Part shown: positions 25,120-35,130 of the stretch, one piece after another
Layout: each line of letters begins with the position of its first letter
Numbering within the stretch: position 1 is the first letter of the stretch
Assembly: GCA_910584485.1 (NCBI GenBank)
Contig: CAJUAV010000010.1
Location: forward strand, 1 to 64,000
Length of the DNA: 64,000 nt
Reading direction: 5' to 3'
Source of the DNA: an uncultured Alistipes sp.
GTDB taxonomy: Bacteria; Bacteroidota; Bacteroidia; Bacteroidales; Rikenellaceae
Notes under the pieces: model-generated
What the model was told of the DNA's origin: nothing
Database searches by the model: none
Seen by the model: the letters and a program-made list of their open reading frames with translations, nothing else
Translations under genes and position numbers: made by a program

Positions 25120-26853
25120 TTACATCAGCTTGCCCTTGGCGGCCAGCGTGTCGTAGTTGTTGTTCAGGTCGCGCCAGTCGATCTTGTGCTTCGTGCTGAT
25201 GCCGTTGATGTACTTCTCGATGTTCGTGTAGCCGTCGCCCGTGCAGTCGCCGTTCGCGTCCGACGGATCGTTCGGATCGAGGCCGTTGGCCTTCTCCCAG
25301 GCGTCGGGCATGCCGTCGCCGTCCGTATCGACGTAGGGTTCGCCCTTATAGTCGGGGTAGCCGCCCATCTGCATCGGGTCGGTGATGATGCCCTGCTTGT
25401 AGGAGTCCTTCGCCATGCGGCGGTAGCGGAACGAACCGTCCGCGGCGCGCGACTTCTCGGCCAGCCCCGAAACGTCGCCGTTGTACTTGGGAGCCAGTTT
25501 CTTGTCGTAGACCGCCTCGCCCGTGCGCACCTCCTCGATGATGGCGCGGTCCACCGCGTCGCGGCAGGGGATCGTCGCACCCGCCTGCTCCAGCACGTAG
25601 TCGTAGGCGCCGCGGGCCGAGAGGATACGCACGTAGGGCATTTCGAAGGGATAGTAAGCACGCATCTGCTCGGTGTAGCCCTTCGTGTCGGGCTGCGTTT
25701 CGATCTGGATGCCGCCCTTCCAGTTATCCTCCGAGATCGCGGGGAAGCCCTCCACGATGTTGCCGTCGGCATAGACGCGGCCGTACTGCTTGTAGTTGAG
25801 CTTGCTGCGGCCCGACTCGGGCTTCAGGATGCGGTGGCTGATCGGACCGCTCTTCGGCGTGGCGGGACCGGGCTTGTAGTAGTTGTTGATCATGTTGAAC
25901 ATGGCCGTGTAGTCGCCGCCGTCCACCGTGCGGTGCACCCAGTTGAAGACCACGTTGTTGATGAAGTTGAAGACGCCGTTCCAGCCCACCGAGGGGTTGC
26001 GGCCGCTGTTGCTGGCCCACAGGTTGCGCATAAAGGTGGCGTTCTCGCCGCCGAGCGTCGAACCGAAGGCGTGGTTGTAGGTATCGAGCGCCTTGGCCGA
26101 AATCGTGTTCTGTATCGTGACGTTCACCGTCGGCAGCTTCTCCGACTGCGCCTTGTACTGCCCCTCGCTCGGGTCGTACATGTGGCGGTAGAAGGAGATG
26201 TTCTCGTCGAGACCCCACGTGCAGGAGCAGTGGTCGATCATGATGTTGCCCACGGGGTTGCCGCCGAACGAGTCGTCGCGGTGCCACACCTTCGTCTCGC
26301 CGCGGCGGAAACGCATGTGGCGGACGATGACGTCGTGCGTGTCGACCCAGAACGATTCGCCCGCGATGCAGACGCCGTCGCCCGGGGCAGTCTGCCCCGC
26401 GATGGTGATGTAGGGTGCGCGGACGATGATCGGCGACTCGAGGCGGATGACGCCCGACACGTTGAAGACGACGATGCGGGCGCCGCCCTGCTCGCACGCC
26501 TCACGGAACGAGCCCGGGCCGCGGTCGTTGAGGTTCGTGACGGTGATGACCTTGCCGCCGCGGCCGCCCGGGGTGTACATGCCGCCACCCTCGGCACCCG
26601 GGAAGGCGGGAATCTGCGCCCGCACCAGGTCGTAGGGACGACGCGCCCAAGGTACGTAGGGACGACCCTCCTTGGCCTCCTTCAGGACGATCGGCAGGGC
26701 CTTCTGCCATGCCTCCTCCGAGAGGCGGCGCTCCTTGTCCATCATCTTGCGATAGGCCTGACCCGCTTCGGGGGTCTGGGAGGGGTACTGCGCGAAGACG
26801 GTCGCGGAGGCCGCCAGGGCAACGAGTCCCAGTAAAATGCGTTTCATGTTCAT
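25120..26853 (-). CDS. Pectate lyase-like protein (PL1-type beta-helix)
   Basis: 577 residues with signal peptide (ends TVFAQ, about residue 22). The right-handed beta-helix starts with FPGAEGGGMYTPGGRGGKVI and LNDRGPGSFREAC, the standard opening of Bacteroidetes PL1 pectate lyases, and continues with ITIAGQTAPGDGV, HMRFRRGE and IMIDHCSCTWGLDENISFY. Residues 509-552 hold a Ca2+-loop-like DTDGDGMPDAWE...GDGYTNIEKYINGI tail. It would cleave polygalacturonan by beta-elimination in the periplasm or at the surface. A second ATG two codons on (26847) is possible. It has its own promoter (26916-26948), separate from the SusC/SusD genes upstream. Confidence 0.9.
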   Translation of the reverse strand: MNMKRILLGLVALAASATVFAQYPSQTPEAGQAYRKMMDKERRLSEEAWQKALPIVLKEAKEGRPYVPWARRPYDLVRAQIPAFPGAEGGGMYTPGGRGGKVITVTNLNDRGPGSFREACEQGGARIVVFNVSGVIRLESPIIVRAPYITIAGQTAPGDGVCIAGESFWVDTHDVIVRHMRFRRGETKVWHRDDSFGGNPVGNIMIDHCSCTWGLDENISFYRHMYDPSEGQYKAQSEKLPTVNVTIQNTISAKALDTYNHAFGSTLGGENATFMRNLWASNSGRNPSVGWNGVFNFINNVVFNWVHRTVDGGDYTAMFNMINNYYKPGPATPKSGPISHRILKPESGRSKLNYKQYGRVYADGNIVEGFPAISEDNWKGGIQIETQPDTKGYTEQMRAYYPFEMPYVRILSARGAYDYVLEQAGATIPCRDAVDRAIIEEVRTGEAVYDKKLAPKYNGDVSGLAEKSRAADGSFRYRRMAKDSYKQGIITDPMQMGGYPDYKGEPYVDTDGDGMPDAWEKANGLDPNDPSDANGDCTGDGYTNIEKYINGISTKHKIDWRDLNNNYDTLAAKGKLM

Positions 26854-26915
26854 AGGCTGATAGTGTTTCGTAAAAAGGAACGGTTTCGGGGCCGGCGCGG
26901 TATGCGCAGACAGAA

Positions 26916-26948
26916 CAAAGGTAGGCCTTTTTTTCGATACGGTCCAAA
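26916..26948 (-). promoter_or_regulatory. Promoter of the pectate lyase gene
   Basis: On the minus strand: TTTG (26945-26948), 21 bases, TACCTTTG (26916-26923), a full Bacteroidetes consensus. Start near 26909, leaving about a 55-base leader before the ATG at 26853. Confidence 0.8.
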
Positions 26949-26997
26949 CATCGCACAGCCAAACGACCGTTTTATGCGGTGAACCGACCGAGAGAGG

Positions 26998-27530
26998 GGG
27001 ATGAAAAATGAAAAATTAAGAATTAAAAATGAGGGAGGGACGAAGCTTGCGGAGCGGAAGGGCCTGCTGCGGGCGATCGGTGCGCGAGGGCGACCTTTCT
27101 TCGGAGCCGCAGCTTGCGAAGGACAAGCAACGAGCAGCGGCAAGTTGCGGGCCTTCGCCAGGCGAAGCTGCGGCCCGCCGATCCCTTGCGGGATCGTTTG
27201 CCGACTGCGCCGAACGATCCCATCAGGGGTCGATGAACCGAAACCTCCGCGCGGAGGCTCGATCGACAGGTTCGCGCTTTAGCGCGGCAGCCCGCAGCCG
27301 CCCCCTGGCGGAGGGCTGCAACTCGCCGACGGGCTCGTGCCGCCTCCGCTCGGCTGCGGGCTGAACATGGATCGCGCTGAAAGTGCGGCGGGTTATCGGG
27401 CGGTACCGCACGGATCGATGGCGCAACCATCGGCGGGCCGAAGCCTCCCGCAGCTTCAGGCCCGCAGTTTTGACAAACAGGCGTGCCCTCCGCAGGCTTC
27501 GCCCCGCCCCCCCCCTCCCTCATTTTCATT
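26998..27530. repeat. Mosaic GC-rich intergenic hairpin repeat, cluster 6 (two opposed halves)
   Basis: The left half is inverted: it starts with GAAAAATGAAAAATTAAG-type box at 27003, then GCAGCTTGCG...CGAAGCTGCGGCCCGCC and linker GATCCCTTGCGGGATC. The right half is in plus order: linker TTCGCGCTTTAGCGCGG, the GCCCGCAGCCG...CGGCTGCGGGC module, linker GATGGCGCAACCATC with the GGGCCGAAGCC sub-type, then a C-run and TCATTTTCATTCTT box. It splits the locus between lyase and SusD. Confidence 0.8.
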
Positions 27531-27539
27531 CTTCTTCGC

Positions 27540-27578
27540 CACAAAGAAGCGGGCCGCCCCTCGAAAGGGACGGCCCGC
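27540..27578 (-). terminator. Rho-independent terminator after SusD
   Basis: Minus-strand stem GCGGGCCGTCCC-type (27567-27578) pairing with 27549-27560, followed by TTCTTTGT. It ends the SusC/SusD transcript. Confidence 0.7.
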
Positions 27579-27601
27579 CGCATGAAAAGCGTACCGGCGG
27601 A

Positions 27602-29857
27602 TTACTCGGCCAGCGGATCGAAGGCGCCGCTCGAGCCGCCGCTCTTCGAATCCTCCCAGCCGACGGTCTGCGGCAGGGTCGGGTTGGCATCCTGGTTGGC
27701 CTGCGTGAGACCGAAGAAATAGTAGCGGGGCTGCCACGTCATGACGAGCTGCGTGTTGTTCGAATCGTAGCTGTCGCCCTTCTTCGTCTTGCGCACGAGG
27801 TACTTGTCGTAGAACTCCTTGAGGTGGGCCAGCTGCTCGGCCAGCGGCTGCTTCTTCTTGGCGTTCTCGCTCAAGTCGACCGCATAGGCGTCGCGCTCGG
27901 CGCGCGTCATCTCCTTCTTCAGGATCGGGTCGGGGTTGTCGCCCTCGCGCTCGGCGGGCGTCGCACCCTTGATGGGCCACTGGCGGCCGCTCGTGCCGTC
28001 CGTGTAGTTGTACTGGTCCTTCAGACGGAACTCCAGACGCTCGCGGCGCGTGCCGATGAGCGACTTGAAGCCCAGCCACGTCAGCGTGTTGCCGCCCCAG
28101 CCCGTCAGCGTCTTGGCGCCGATCGCACCGAAGCCCGTACCGCCGTCGTAGAGGAGCCAGCGGCGCATATCCTCGGCGCGCTTGCCCTCGTAGGCGAACT
28201 CGATCTGGCGCTCGTAGAGGATCGCCGCCATGCAGGCCTGCTGGTCGCCCGAGAGGTTGCTCTGCAGACCGTAGCCGTTCTCGGCCGTGTAGCCCGCACG
28301 GGCGCGGATGCGCTGGAGCTGGCCTACGGCCTCGGGCATGTTGCCGGTCATGCAGGCCGCCTCGGCGAGGTTCAGGAGCACCTCGGCGTAGCGGATCTCG
28401 AAGGTCGAGTTCTGGTTGCAGCGGAAGCCGATCGCCTTGCCGCTCGTGTTGAAGATGTAGTGCGGCGTCGCATTCACGTCGAGGTCGTCCGAACCCTTGC
28501 GGATGTAGATGCCCTTCGTGTTGCCCAGCAGGTTGTCGGCACCCCAGCGGTCACCCGACTGCGGGTCGTCGTACTTCGTGGGATCGTTGTACCAGACGTA
28601 GTTCCACAGGATGTACTCGTCGCCCTTGTAGGGGTTGGCCGTCTCGCCCGTCCCCGTATTCGGGTCGCCCTGGAAGCGCCAGTAGACGCCCGGGAAAGCG
28701 AAGGTGCGGTAGAAGCGCGGGTCGCGGTCCAGGTAGGGGTTCGCCGCATCGTAGGGAATCGACGAGGCCTCGAGCTTCGAATAGCCGTCGTAGCTGTTCG
28801 GGCGCTTGCCGTCGCTCATCGGGAAGAGGTCGACGATCGAAGCCGCGGGCTCCTTGCCGCCGGCCAGCGTGTTGGCGGGACGGACGTGCTGCTCCCAGAG
28901 GCTGTTGCGCTGGTAGTCGGGGGTCTGGTCGGGCAGGTGGGTGTTGTAACGCGTCACGTAGAGACCCTCCTTGTTGTCGGCCAGGTCGAGGAAGGCCTGC
29001 GCCCAGCCGCGGCCGTTGGCACCCGGGTTCCCCTCGTACGCAAGGCCGAAGCCCGAAGCGTCGATCGTGGCGAGCGCCTCCTTCTGGAAGGCGTAGGCAT
29101 CCGCCCAGCGCTGCGCGTCGTTGTCGCGGTTGAAGAGCGGGCTGGCCCAGAGGTTCAGCACGCGGCCCTTGAGCGCCAGGGCGGCGGCCGTGGTCACCTT
29201 ACCGTAGTCGGTCGTGCTCCAGCGGCTCTCGACGGTCTTCTTGCGCAGCATCGCCGCGGCCTTGTCCAGGTCGTCGCAGATGAACTCGATGCAGGCCTTG
29301 GCCGACGAACGGGGCGTAACGGAGCCCGCTACGGGATCCTGCACCTTGTCCACGATGGGCACGCCGCCGTAGTAGCGCACGAGGTAGTAGTAGCACCACG
29401 CACGCAGGAAATAGGCCTGACCCAGCAGCTCGTCCTTCTCCTCCTGCGAGAGCGAACCGGCGAGGATGCCCTCGATGCAGTCGTTCACGTTGCGCATGCG
29501 CTGGTAGGCGTAGGTGAAGTAGTCGGGGCACTGCGCGTTGCCGCTGATCGTGTTGAGCGTCTTCTGCGGATCGACGAAGGGGCTGAAGCCCGTGTACTCC
29601 TCGGTCGTCTGCGAGTGTTCGTCCTCGTTGCCCATCGAGGGGAACTGGTAGGTACGCGTCGCCTGGATGTTGGGGTTGCAGGCCTGGTAGAGGTCGCTGA
29701 TGCGGGCGTTGGCGGCGCTGTAGTAGTTGTAGATCTCGCTCGTCTGCGTGTTGAAGTTCTGCTTCTTCTTCAGGAAGTCGTCGCTGCACGACGAAAGCGC
29801 GAGCGCCGAGGTCAGCGCAAGGCCCAGAACCACCTTGGTGGATTGGATGTATTTCAT
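27602..29857 (-). CDS. SusD/RagB-family lipoprotein of the pectin-type locus
   Basis: 751 residues with lipoprotein signal and lipobox ALSSC (Cys24). SusD motifs: GQAYFLRAWCYYYLVRYYGGVPI, FEIRYAEVLLNLAEAACMTG, LQRIRARAGY and YERQIEFAYEGKRAEDMRRWLL. The unusual length and N-terminus (SDDFLKKKQNFN) mirror the SusD at 3049-5247. It lies 17 bases after the SusC stop and is read from the same transcript. It would bind the glycan at the cell surface; pectin is inferred from the lyase and DUF3826 genes downstream. Confidence 0.95.
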   Translation of the reverse strand: MKYIQSTKVVLGLALTSALALSSCSDDFLKKKQNFNTQTSEIYNYYSAANARISDLYQACNPNIQATRTYQFPSMGNEDEHSQTTEEYTGFSPFVDPQKTLNTISGNAQCPDYFTYAYQRMRNVNDCIEGILAGSLSQEEKDELLGQAYFLRAWCYYYLVRYYGGVPIVDKVQDPVAGSVTPRSSAKACIEFICDDLDKAAAMLRKKTVESRWSTTDYGKVTTAAALALKGRVLNLWASPLFNRDNDAQRWADAYAFQKEALATIDASGFGLAYEGNPGANGRGWAQAFLDLADNKEGLYVTRYNTHLPDQTPDYQRNSLWEQHVRPANTLAGGKEPAASIVDLFPMSDGKRPNSYDGYSKLEASSIPYDAANPYLDRDPRFYRTFAFPGVYWRFQGDPNTGTGETANPYKGDEYILWNYVWYNDPTKYDDPQSGDRWGADNLLGNTKGIYIRKGSDDLDVNATPHYIFNTSGKAIGFRCNQNSTFEIRYAEVLLNLAEAACMTGNMPEAVGQLQRIRARAGYTAENGYGLQSNLSGDQQACMAAILYERQIEFAYEGKRAEDMRRWLLYDGGTGFGAIGAKTLTGWGGNTLTWLGFKSLIGTRRERLEFRLKDQYNYTDGTSGRQWPIKGATPAEREGDNPDPILKKEMTRAERDAYAVDLSENAKKKQPLAEQLAHLKEFYDKYLVRKTKKGDSYDSNNTQLVMTWQPRYYFFGLTQANQDANPTLPQTVGWEDSKSGGSSGAFDPLAE

Positions 29858-29874
29858 GATCGTATTCGCTTAAA

Positions 29875-32800
29875 TTAGAAGGTTACGTTCAGACCGATCG
29901 TGAACTTGCGCAGCGTCGGGTAGGCGCCGTAGCCCATCATCGGATCGATGAAGTGGTCGGGATAGGGGTTGTAGAGGCTCCAGAGGTTCTGGCCCGTGAC
30001 GTTGATGCGGCACGACGAGATGCCGATCTTGCTCGTCCACTTCTGCGGCAGCGTGTAGGCCAGCGTCAGACGGTTCAGCGTCACGCGGGTGCCGCTCACG
30101 CGCCAGAAGGTCGAAACCTTGCTGTTCACGTCGGCGTAGCGCAGGTTCGGGTAGTGGCCGTCGCGGTTCTGGGCCACCGTCAGGTTGCCCGCACCGTCGT
30201 AGATGTCGTCGTAGACGAACATGTTGTCGGGATTCCAGAACGAAGGCATGTTGATGTACTCGAGGTTCTTCCAGCCCGAGTTCGTGCCGTCGCTCGGGTT
30301 GAGCGCGGCCGAGGGGATCGTGCTGTAACCGCCCCACGAGGCGTTGATCTGCGCCGTCAGCGAGAGACCCTTCCACTCGGCGTTCAGGTTGAGCGTCACG
30401 TGATAGGGGTTCGAGCGGTTCGAGAGGCGCACCAGGTCGTCGTTCTCGTTGATGTTGCCGTCGGGGCCGAGGTAGGTGCCGTCGGCCTGCATGGCGCTGC
30501 GGATATCCTTATAGATGAGCATACCGGGGCGCATCTGGTCCTTCGTCTTGCCGAGGTAGGAGGTGATGTTGTACTTGGCGAAATACTCCTCGATCTCCTG
30601 GAACGAACGGAACATGCCGATGCACTGCAGACCCCACGTACCCATGTCGGTGCGGTGGCCCTTGTAGACCGAACGGTAGAGGTTGTTCGTCGGCCAGTCG
30701 GTCACGAGCACCTTGTTGTCCGAATAGCCCGTGTTGAGCTGGATGCGGTACTTGAAATCCTTGCCGATGCGGTCGCGCCACGTAGCCGAGAACTCGACGC
30801 CGTAGCTGTCCATCTCGCACCAGTTCTGGTCGGCCGACGAAGCGCCCACGGTGCCCGGCACCGAACCCTTGAAGGGACGGAGCATGTCGCGGTCCCAGAC
30901 GTAGTAACCCTCGATCGTGAAGCCGAGGCGGTTCTGCAGGATGTTCCAGTCGATACCGATGTTGCCCTTGTAGGACTTGTCCCACTTGACGCCGCGGTTG
31001 ACGGCGCTGCCCTGCGAGAAGTGGTTGCCGGCAGGACCGTCGACGCCGAAGACGCCGCCCTTGTCGGCCGCCATCGAGTAGGTCTGCATCCACTGCCATG
31101 CGTTGATGTTATCGCGGCCCGTCAGACCGAACGAGGCGCGCAGCTTCAGGAAGTCGATCCACTTGACGTCGAACCAGCCCTCCTTCGAGACGACCCAGCC
31201 CGCCGAGAGCGAGGGGAAGTAGCCCCAGTAGTTTTCGGGAGCGAACTTGGTCGAGGCGTCCGAACGGATCAGGAACTCGAGCAGGTACTTGTCGGCATAG
31301 GCGTAGTTGATGCGGCCGACGTAGGAGAGGGTACCCGACTCGGAGCGTCCCCACGACGACGAGGTGGTCTTGTCGCCCGCGATCGAGGTGTTGAGCGAGT
31401 TGGACTGGCCGTTCGAGAACTCGTAGGGGTTGATACCCTCGGCGTGTACGTTCTCCGACTCCGACTCGGTCTTCTCGATCGAGAAGAGGGCGCTTACGGA
31501 GTGCTTGCCGAAATCGCGGGCGTAGCTGGCCGTGAAGTTCATCTGGTAGTTGTCCGAGCGGCTCATGTCGCGCATGATGTAACCGCCGTCCTTGCCGTTC
31601 GAGATCTTGCCGCCGTGGGCCTGCATGAAATTGCCGTCGGCCATCAGGACCTCCTGGTAGTACTGCTCGTTGCCTTCGGTGGGCGTGTAGAGGTGCTCGC
31701 CGCTGCCGGCGCGCTTCGAGAGCTTGTAGAGGTTGAACGAGGTGCCGAACTCGTTGCTCTTCGAGGTCGAAATGGCCTTCGAGTAGCTGAAACGCAGGTT
31801 CAGACCCTTCAGGATGCGGCTCCAGCCGAAGTTGTACTCCAGGGCGCCGTTGATGTAGGTGTTCTGCGACATGTTGCGCTGGTAGTCGCTCGTGTTCTGC
31901 AGCAGGCCGTAGTTGTAGCACTGCGTGGCGTTGAGCTCCTCGTTCGAGATACCGTAGGCGGCGATCGGACGACCGTTCACCTCCTCGGGGATGTACTGCG
32001 GGTGGGTGAGCAGCATGGCGTAGTCGCGCTCGGCCGAGGTGTTCTGCACCTTCATGAGGGGCGAGTTCTTCTTGCCGTAGTCGCCCGAAACCTGGAGGCT
32101 GGCCTTCAGGTACTTGCTGACCTTCAGGTCGACGCCTGCGCGGAAGTTCCAGCGGTCGTAGTCGAGCTTGCCGAGGTTACCGTCCTGGTTGAAGTAGGAG
32201 ATGTTGGCGAAGTAGCTGGCGGCCTCCGTGGCACCCGACAGGTTGACGCTGTGCTGGTGCGTGATGGCCGTCTTCCAGTACTTGTCGAGCAGGTCGTAGT
32301 GCAGACCGCGCATGGCCTGCAGCTCGTCGGCCTGGAAGATGTCGAGCGTCGGGTTGAGGTCCTGCTCCGTGGGGTCGGCGAAGCGCACGGCGTTCCACAG
32401 GCGACCGTAATTATAGGTGTTCAGCATCTTGGGCGTCGAAACGGCGTCGGTGATACCCACCGTGCCGCTGTACGAAATCTTCGGCGCGCCGAGCTTGCCC
32501 TTCTTCGTCGTCACGAGAATGACGCCGCCCGCAGCACGCGAACCGTAGACGGCGGCCGAGGCATCCTTCAGCACCGAAATCGACTCTACCGAGGCGGGGT
32601 CGAGGTTGTTGAAGGCGCTCTCGTTCAGGATGAAGCCGTCGATGACGTAGAGGGGCTTCACCGAACCCGAGAGGGTCGAGCCGTTGTTACGGATCGTGAT
32701 CGAGGCCGTGCCGCCCGGGCGGGTTTCGCCGCCGCTGACCGAGACGCCGTTCATCAGGCCCGAGAGGGCGGTACCGAGGCTGCCGGTCGAAATGTCCTGG

Positions 32801-33189
32801 ATCTCGTCCATCGGCACGCTGGCGACCGAACCGGTCAGGTGGGCCTTCTTCTGGGCGCCGTAACCGACGACGACGACCTCTTCGATCTGCTGCTTATCCT
32901 CCTTGAGGACGATTTTCGAGGCGGCGCCCAGGTCGGCGACCTCTTCGGTCAGGTAGCCGAGGAACGACACCTGCAACGCACCCTTGGCGGGTACGGGAAG
33001 CGAGAATTTGCCGTCGACGCCCGTCGTCGTGCCGACGGTCGTACCCTTCACGATGACCGAGGCGCCGATCACCGGCTGACCCGCTTCATCCACGACGGTA
33101 CCCTGCACCGTCTGCTGTGCCCACGCCGCCGCGCTCGCGAAGAGCAGGAGCAGCGAGAGGCAAAAGCCGTATATCAGATTTTTCTTCAT
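29875..33189 (-). CDS. SusC/RagA-type TonB-linked outer membrane protein of the pectin-type locus
   Basis: 1104 residues. Signal peptide ends AAAWAQQ (about residue 25). The carboxypeptidase-like domain is about 27-97 (VQGTVVDEAGQPVIGASVIVKG). IEEVVVVGYGAQKK starts at 102, and the plug carries LSGLMNGVSVSGG, PLYVIDGFIL, SVESISVLKDASAAVYGSRAAGG. The barrel ends in LNVTF. It imports oligosaccharides with TonB/ExbB/ExbD energy. It closely resembles the partial SusC at 1-3038, including AQKKAHLTGSVA and VPMDEIQD, so these two SusC/SusD pairs probably arose by duplication. Confidence 0.96.
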   Translation of the reverse strand: MKKNLIYGFCLSLLLLFASAAAWAQQTVQGTVVDEAGQPVIGASVIVKGTTVGTTTGVDGKFSLPVPAKGALQVSFLGYLTEEVADLGAASKIVLKEDKQQIEEVVVVGYGAQKKAHLTGSVASVPMDEIQDISTGSLGTALSGLMNGVSVSGGETRPGGTASITIRNNGSTLSGSVKPLYVIDGFILNESAFNNLDPASVESISVLKDASAAVYGSRAAGGVILVTTKKGKLGAPKISYSGTVGITDAVSTPKMLNTYNYGRLWNAVRFADPTEQDLNPTLDIFQADELQAMRGLHYDLLDKYWKTAITHQHSVNLSGATEAASYFANISYFNQDGNLGKLDYDRWNFRAGVDLKVSKYLKASLQVSGDYGKKNSPLMKVQNTSAERDYAMLLTHPQYIPEEVNGRPIAAYGISNEELNATQCYNYGLLQNTSDYQRNMSQNTYINGALEYNFGWSRILKGLNLRFSYSKAISTSKSNEFGTSFNLYKLSKRAGSGEHLYTPTEGNEQYYQEVLMADGNFMQAHGGKISNGKDGGYIMRDMSRSDNYQMNFTASYARDFGKHSVSALFSIEKTESESENVHAEGINPYEFSNGQSNSLNTSIAGDKTTSSSWGRSESGTLSYVGRINYAYADKYLLEFLIRSDASTKFAPENYWGYFPSLSAGWVVSKEGWFDVKWIDFLKLRASFGLTGRDNINAWQWMQTYSMAADKGGVFGVDGPAGNHFSQGSAVNRGVKWDKSYKGNIGIDWNILQNRLGFTIEGYYVWDRDMLRPFKGSVPGTVGASSADQNWCEMDSYGVEFSATWRDRIGKDFKYRIQLNTGYSDNKVLVTDWPTNNLYRSVYKGHRTDMGTWGLQCIGMFRSFQEIEEYFAKYNITSYLGKTKDQMRPGMLIYKDIRSAMQADGTYLGPDGNINENDDLVRLSNRSNPYHVTLNLNAEWKGLSLTAQINASWGGYSTIPSAALNPSDGTNSGWKNLEYINMPSFWNPDNMFVYDDIYDGAGNLTVAQNRDGHYPNLRYADVNSKVSTFWRVSGTRVTLNRLTLAYTLPQKWTSKIGISSCRINVTGQNLWSLYNPYPDHFIDPMMGYGAYPTLRKFTIGLNVTF

Positions 33190-33213
33190 GTCTGTTGCTT
33201 GATTTGTAAGTTA

Positions 33214-34704
33214 TTACTTCCAGCGCGGGTCGCCGATGGTCGACGAAATGGCGCCGGCGGCCTTGAAGTTCACGCCGCCCTTCTCCTGCGAAAGGTCCCA
33301 CGGCTCCTCGATCGGACCGGCGAACTGGGGATCCTCCTCGGTGGCGTACTTCGACTTGTCGGTGCTGTCGACCGACTGCGCTACGCCCCAGATGGTGTTC
33401 GTGGCCATGTTGACGTTCTTCGTGCAGTTGCCCTGGATGAACTTCTGCAGACGGAAGACGTCGTAGCAGATGTTGTTGTTGAAGGTGACCGTGTACTCGG
33501 CGCGGTTCGGCGTGTTGTTGGCGAACTCCTTGCCGTTCATGATCTTGCTGATCGTGCAGTTCTCGAAGGTGGCCGAGCCGTACTGCGAGTCGAAGATGCG
33601 GCCCATCTGGTTCGTCGCGAAGCGGACCATGCGGTTCTTCGAGTTGTCGCGGATGTTGTAGAGGGTCGAGTTCTTCACCGTGATGTTGCGGATGGCGCTC
33701 GTCCACGTGGCTCCGCCGGCGGGGCCGATGGAGGTGCCGCTGTAGGTGCAGAAGACGGCGGCGTCGCCGAACGACTGGCCGTTGTTGTCGAGCTGCACGA
33801 CGCAGTCCATCACGCGGATGTCCTCGACGCCCCAGGCGTGCTGACCCGTGTAGAAGAGGCAGCGCTTCACCTGGCGGAAATTGCACTCCTGAATGACGAT
33901 CGGGTCCTTGAGAATGTAGACCTTGCCGGCACCGGCGTAACCGGTGAAGTTGGCGGCATCGAGCGATGCATCGGGATTGTTCGAACCCTCGATGACGCCC
34001 TTCGAGGCCATCTCGTCGCAATCGAAGTCGATGAACTTGATCTTCAGGCCGGCCGAGGTGCGGATCACGCCGTCCAGACCGAACTTGACCTTGGCGCGGT
34101 TGAGCTTGTCGCCGCGGAAGGTCACGAGGCGGTTGCCGAAATCGAGTTCGCCGTTGATCTCGTACGAGGCGCCGCCCTCGAGCTCGAAGGCCTGCTCCTT
34201 GTCCTGGTCGAGGATGTTGGCCTCGACGAAGGCGACGATGTCCTGACCGGCGGGGATCAGCTGCGCGGGAACGAGCGTGCTGTAGGCGATGCTCGTCGGG
34301 GCGGCGGCCTCCGTGTTGTCGAGCTTCTCGTTGCCGAGGGTCTTGACGCTCACCTCGTACTTCGTGTCCTCGAGCTTCGTGAAGGAGAAGGTGGGGCTGT
34401 CCACCACGCCGTTGAAGACCTCGACGGGGTTCTCGGGATCATCGACGATCGCGGCCACGCACTCGTAGCCGCCCGCGCCCTTCACCACGTCCCACGATAC
34501 CTGAACGCTTTCCGACCCGTCGGGATTCACCTTGGTCGCGAAATTGGCCTCGGTCAAAGCGGGCGACTCGAGCTGCGTGCCGGTCACGTCGCTTTTCCAG
34601 GTTTCGTTGTCGTCGAAGCCCTGCGCGCAGGAGACTGCGAGCAGCGCGGCCGAGACGGCGACGACACCACCGAAGAGCCTCGATTTCAATGTCATCTTTT
34701 TCAT
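33214..34704 (-). CDS. Surface lipoprotein with Fn3-like start and beta-helix (DUF4957/DUF5123-type)
   Basis: 496 residues; lipobox LAVSC (Cys26). After the anchor comes an Fn3-like module (SESVQVSWDVVKGAGGYECVAAI, about 60-130). A parallel beta-helix follows, with repeated short strands such as IRNITVKNSTLYNI, ATFENCTISKIMNG and VTFNNNICYDVF. This arrangement matches lipoproteins with DUF4957 and DUF5123 that accompany SusC/SusD in pectin loci and are thought to bind glycan at the surface. It is first in the operon, 24 bases before SusC. No lyase catalytic residues were identified, so binding is favoured over cleavage. Confidence 0.82.
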   Translation of the reverse strand: MKKMTLKSRLFGGVVAVSAALLAVSCAQGFDDNETWKSDVTGTQLESPALTEANFATKVNPDGSESVQVSWDVVKGAGGYECVAAIVDDPENPVEVFNGVVDSPTFSFTKLEDTKYEVSVKTLGNEKLDNTEAAAPTSIAYSTLVPAQLIPAGQDIVAFVEANILDQDKEQAFELEGGASYEINGELDFGNRLVTFRGDKLNRAKVKFGLDGVIRTSAGLKIKFIDFDCDEMASKGVIEGSNNPDASLDAANFTGYAGAGKVYILKDPIVIQECNFRQVKRCLFYTGQHAWGVEDIRVMDCVVQLDNNGQSFGDAAVFCTYSGTSIGPAGGATWTSAIRNITVKNSTLYNIRDNSKNRMVRFATNQMGRIFDSQYGSATFENCTISKIMNGKEFANNTPNRAEYTVTFNNNICYDVFRLQKFIQGNCTKNVNMATNTIWGVAQSVDSTDKSKYATEEDPQFAGPIEEPWDLSQEKGGVNFKAAGAISSTIGDPRWK

Positions 34705-34804
34705 AGGCTGATAATTTTAAGTTAAGTAAAAAGGTGTTCGTTTCGTGCGGTTCGGATGAGCCTCGGGAGAGTCGTCTTTTCTTGCCCGAAAGTGAAGCGG
34801 GGGA

Positions 34805-35130
34805 TTCGGGGGGGCGTCGCGCAAACCGGTTCGGGACGAAGCCTGCGGAGGAACGCGGCATGCGGGCCTCCGCTGCGGGAGGCTTCGGCCCGCCGCACTT
34901 GCGTGCGATTTTAGCGTTGTCCGCAGCCGATCAAGGAGGTCGGCTGCGGGCTGCTGCGCTGCGTGCGATCGGTGCGCGCGGGGCCGGCCTTTCCTCGGAG
35001 CCGCAGCTTGCGAAGAAACGCATGCGAGCCTTGCGCGAGCTGCGGGCCTTCGCGCGTCGAAGCTGCGGCCCGCCGATCCCCGTGCGGGATCGACCCCTGC
35101 AACACCTGACGGCCCGCCGATCCCGTACCC
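34805..35130 (-). repeat. Mosaic GC-rich intergenic hairpin repeat, cluster 7 (inverted)
   Basis: Contains CGAAGCCTGCGG...GCGGGAGGCTTCGGCCCGCC and GCCGCAGCTTGCG...GTCGAAGCTGCGGCCCGCC with linker GATCCCCGTGCGGGATC. It lies between the start of the pectin locus and the flippase gene. No AT-rich edge box is seen here, so this copy may be degraded. Confidence 0.72.

Noticed and set aside
29953..34725. 1590-codon plus-strand frame opposite the pectin-locus SusC and lipoprotein
   Set aside because: Antisense shadow of three recognisable genes, with low-complexity product.
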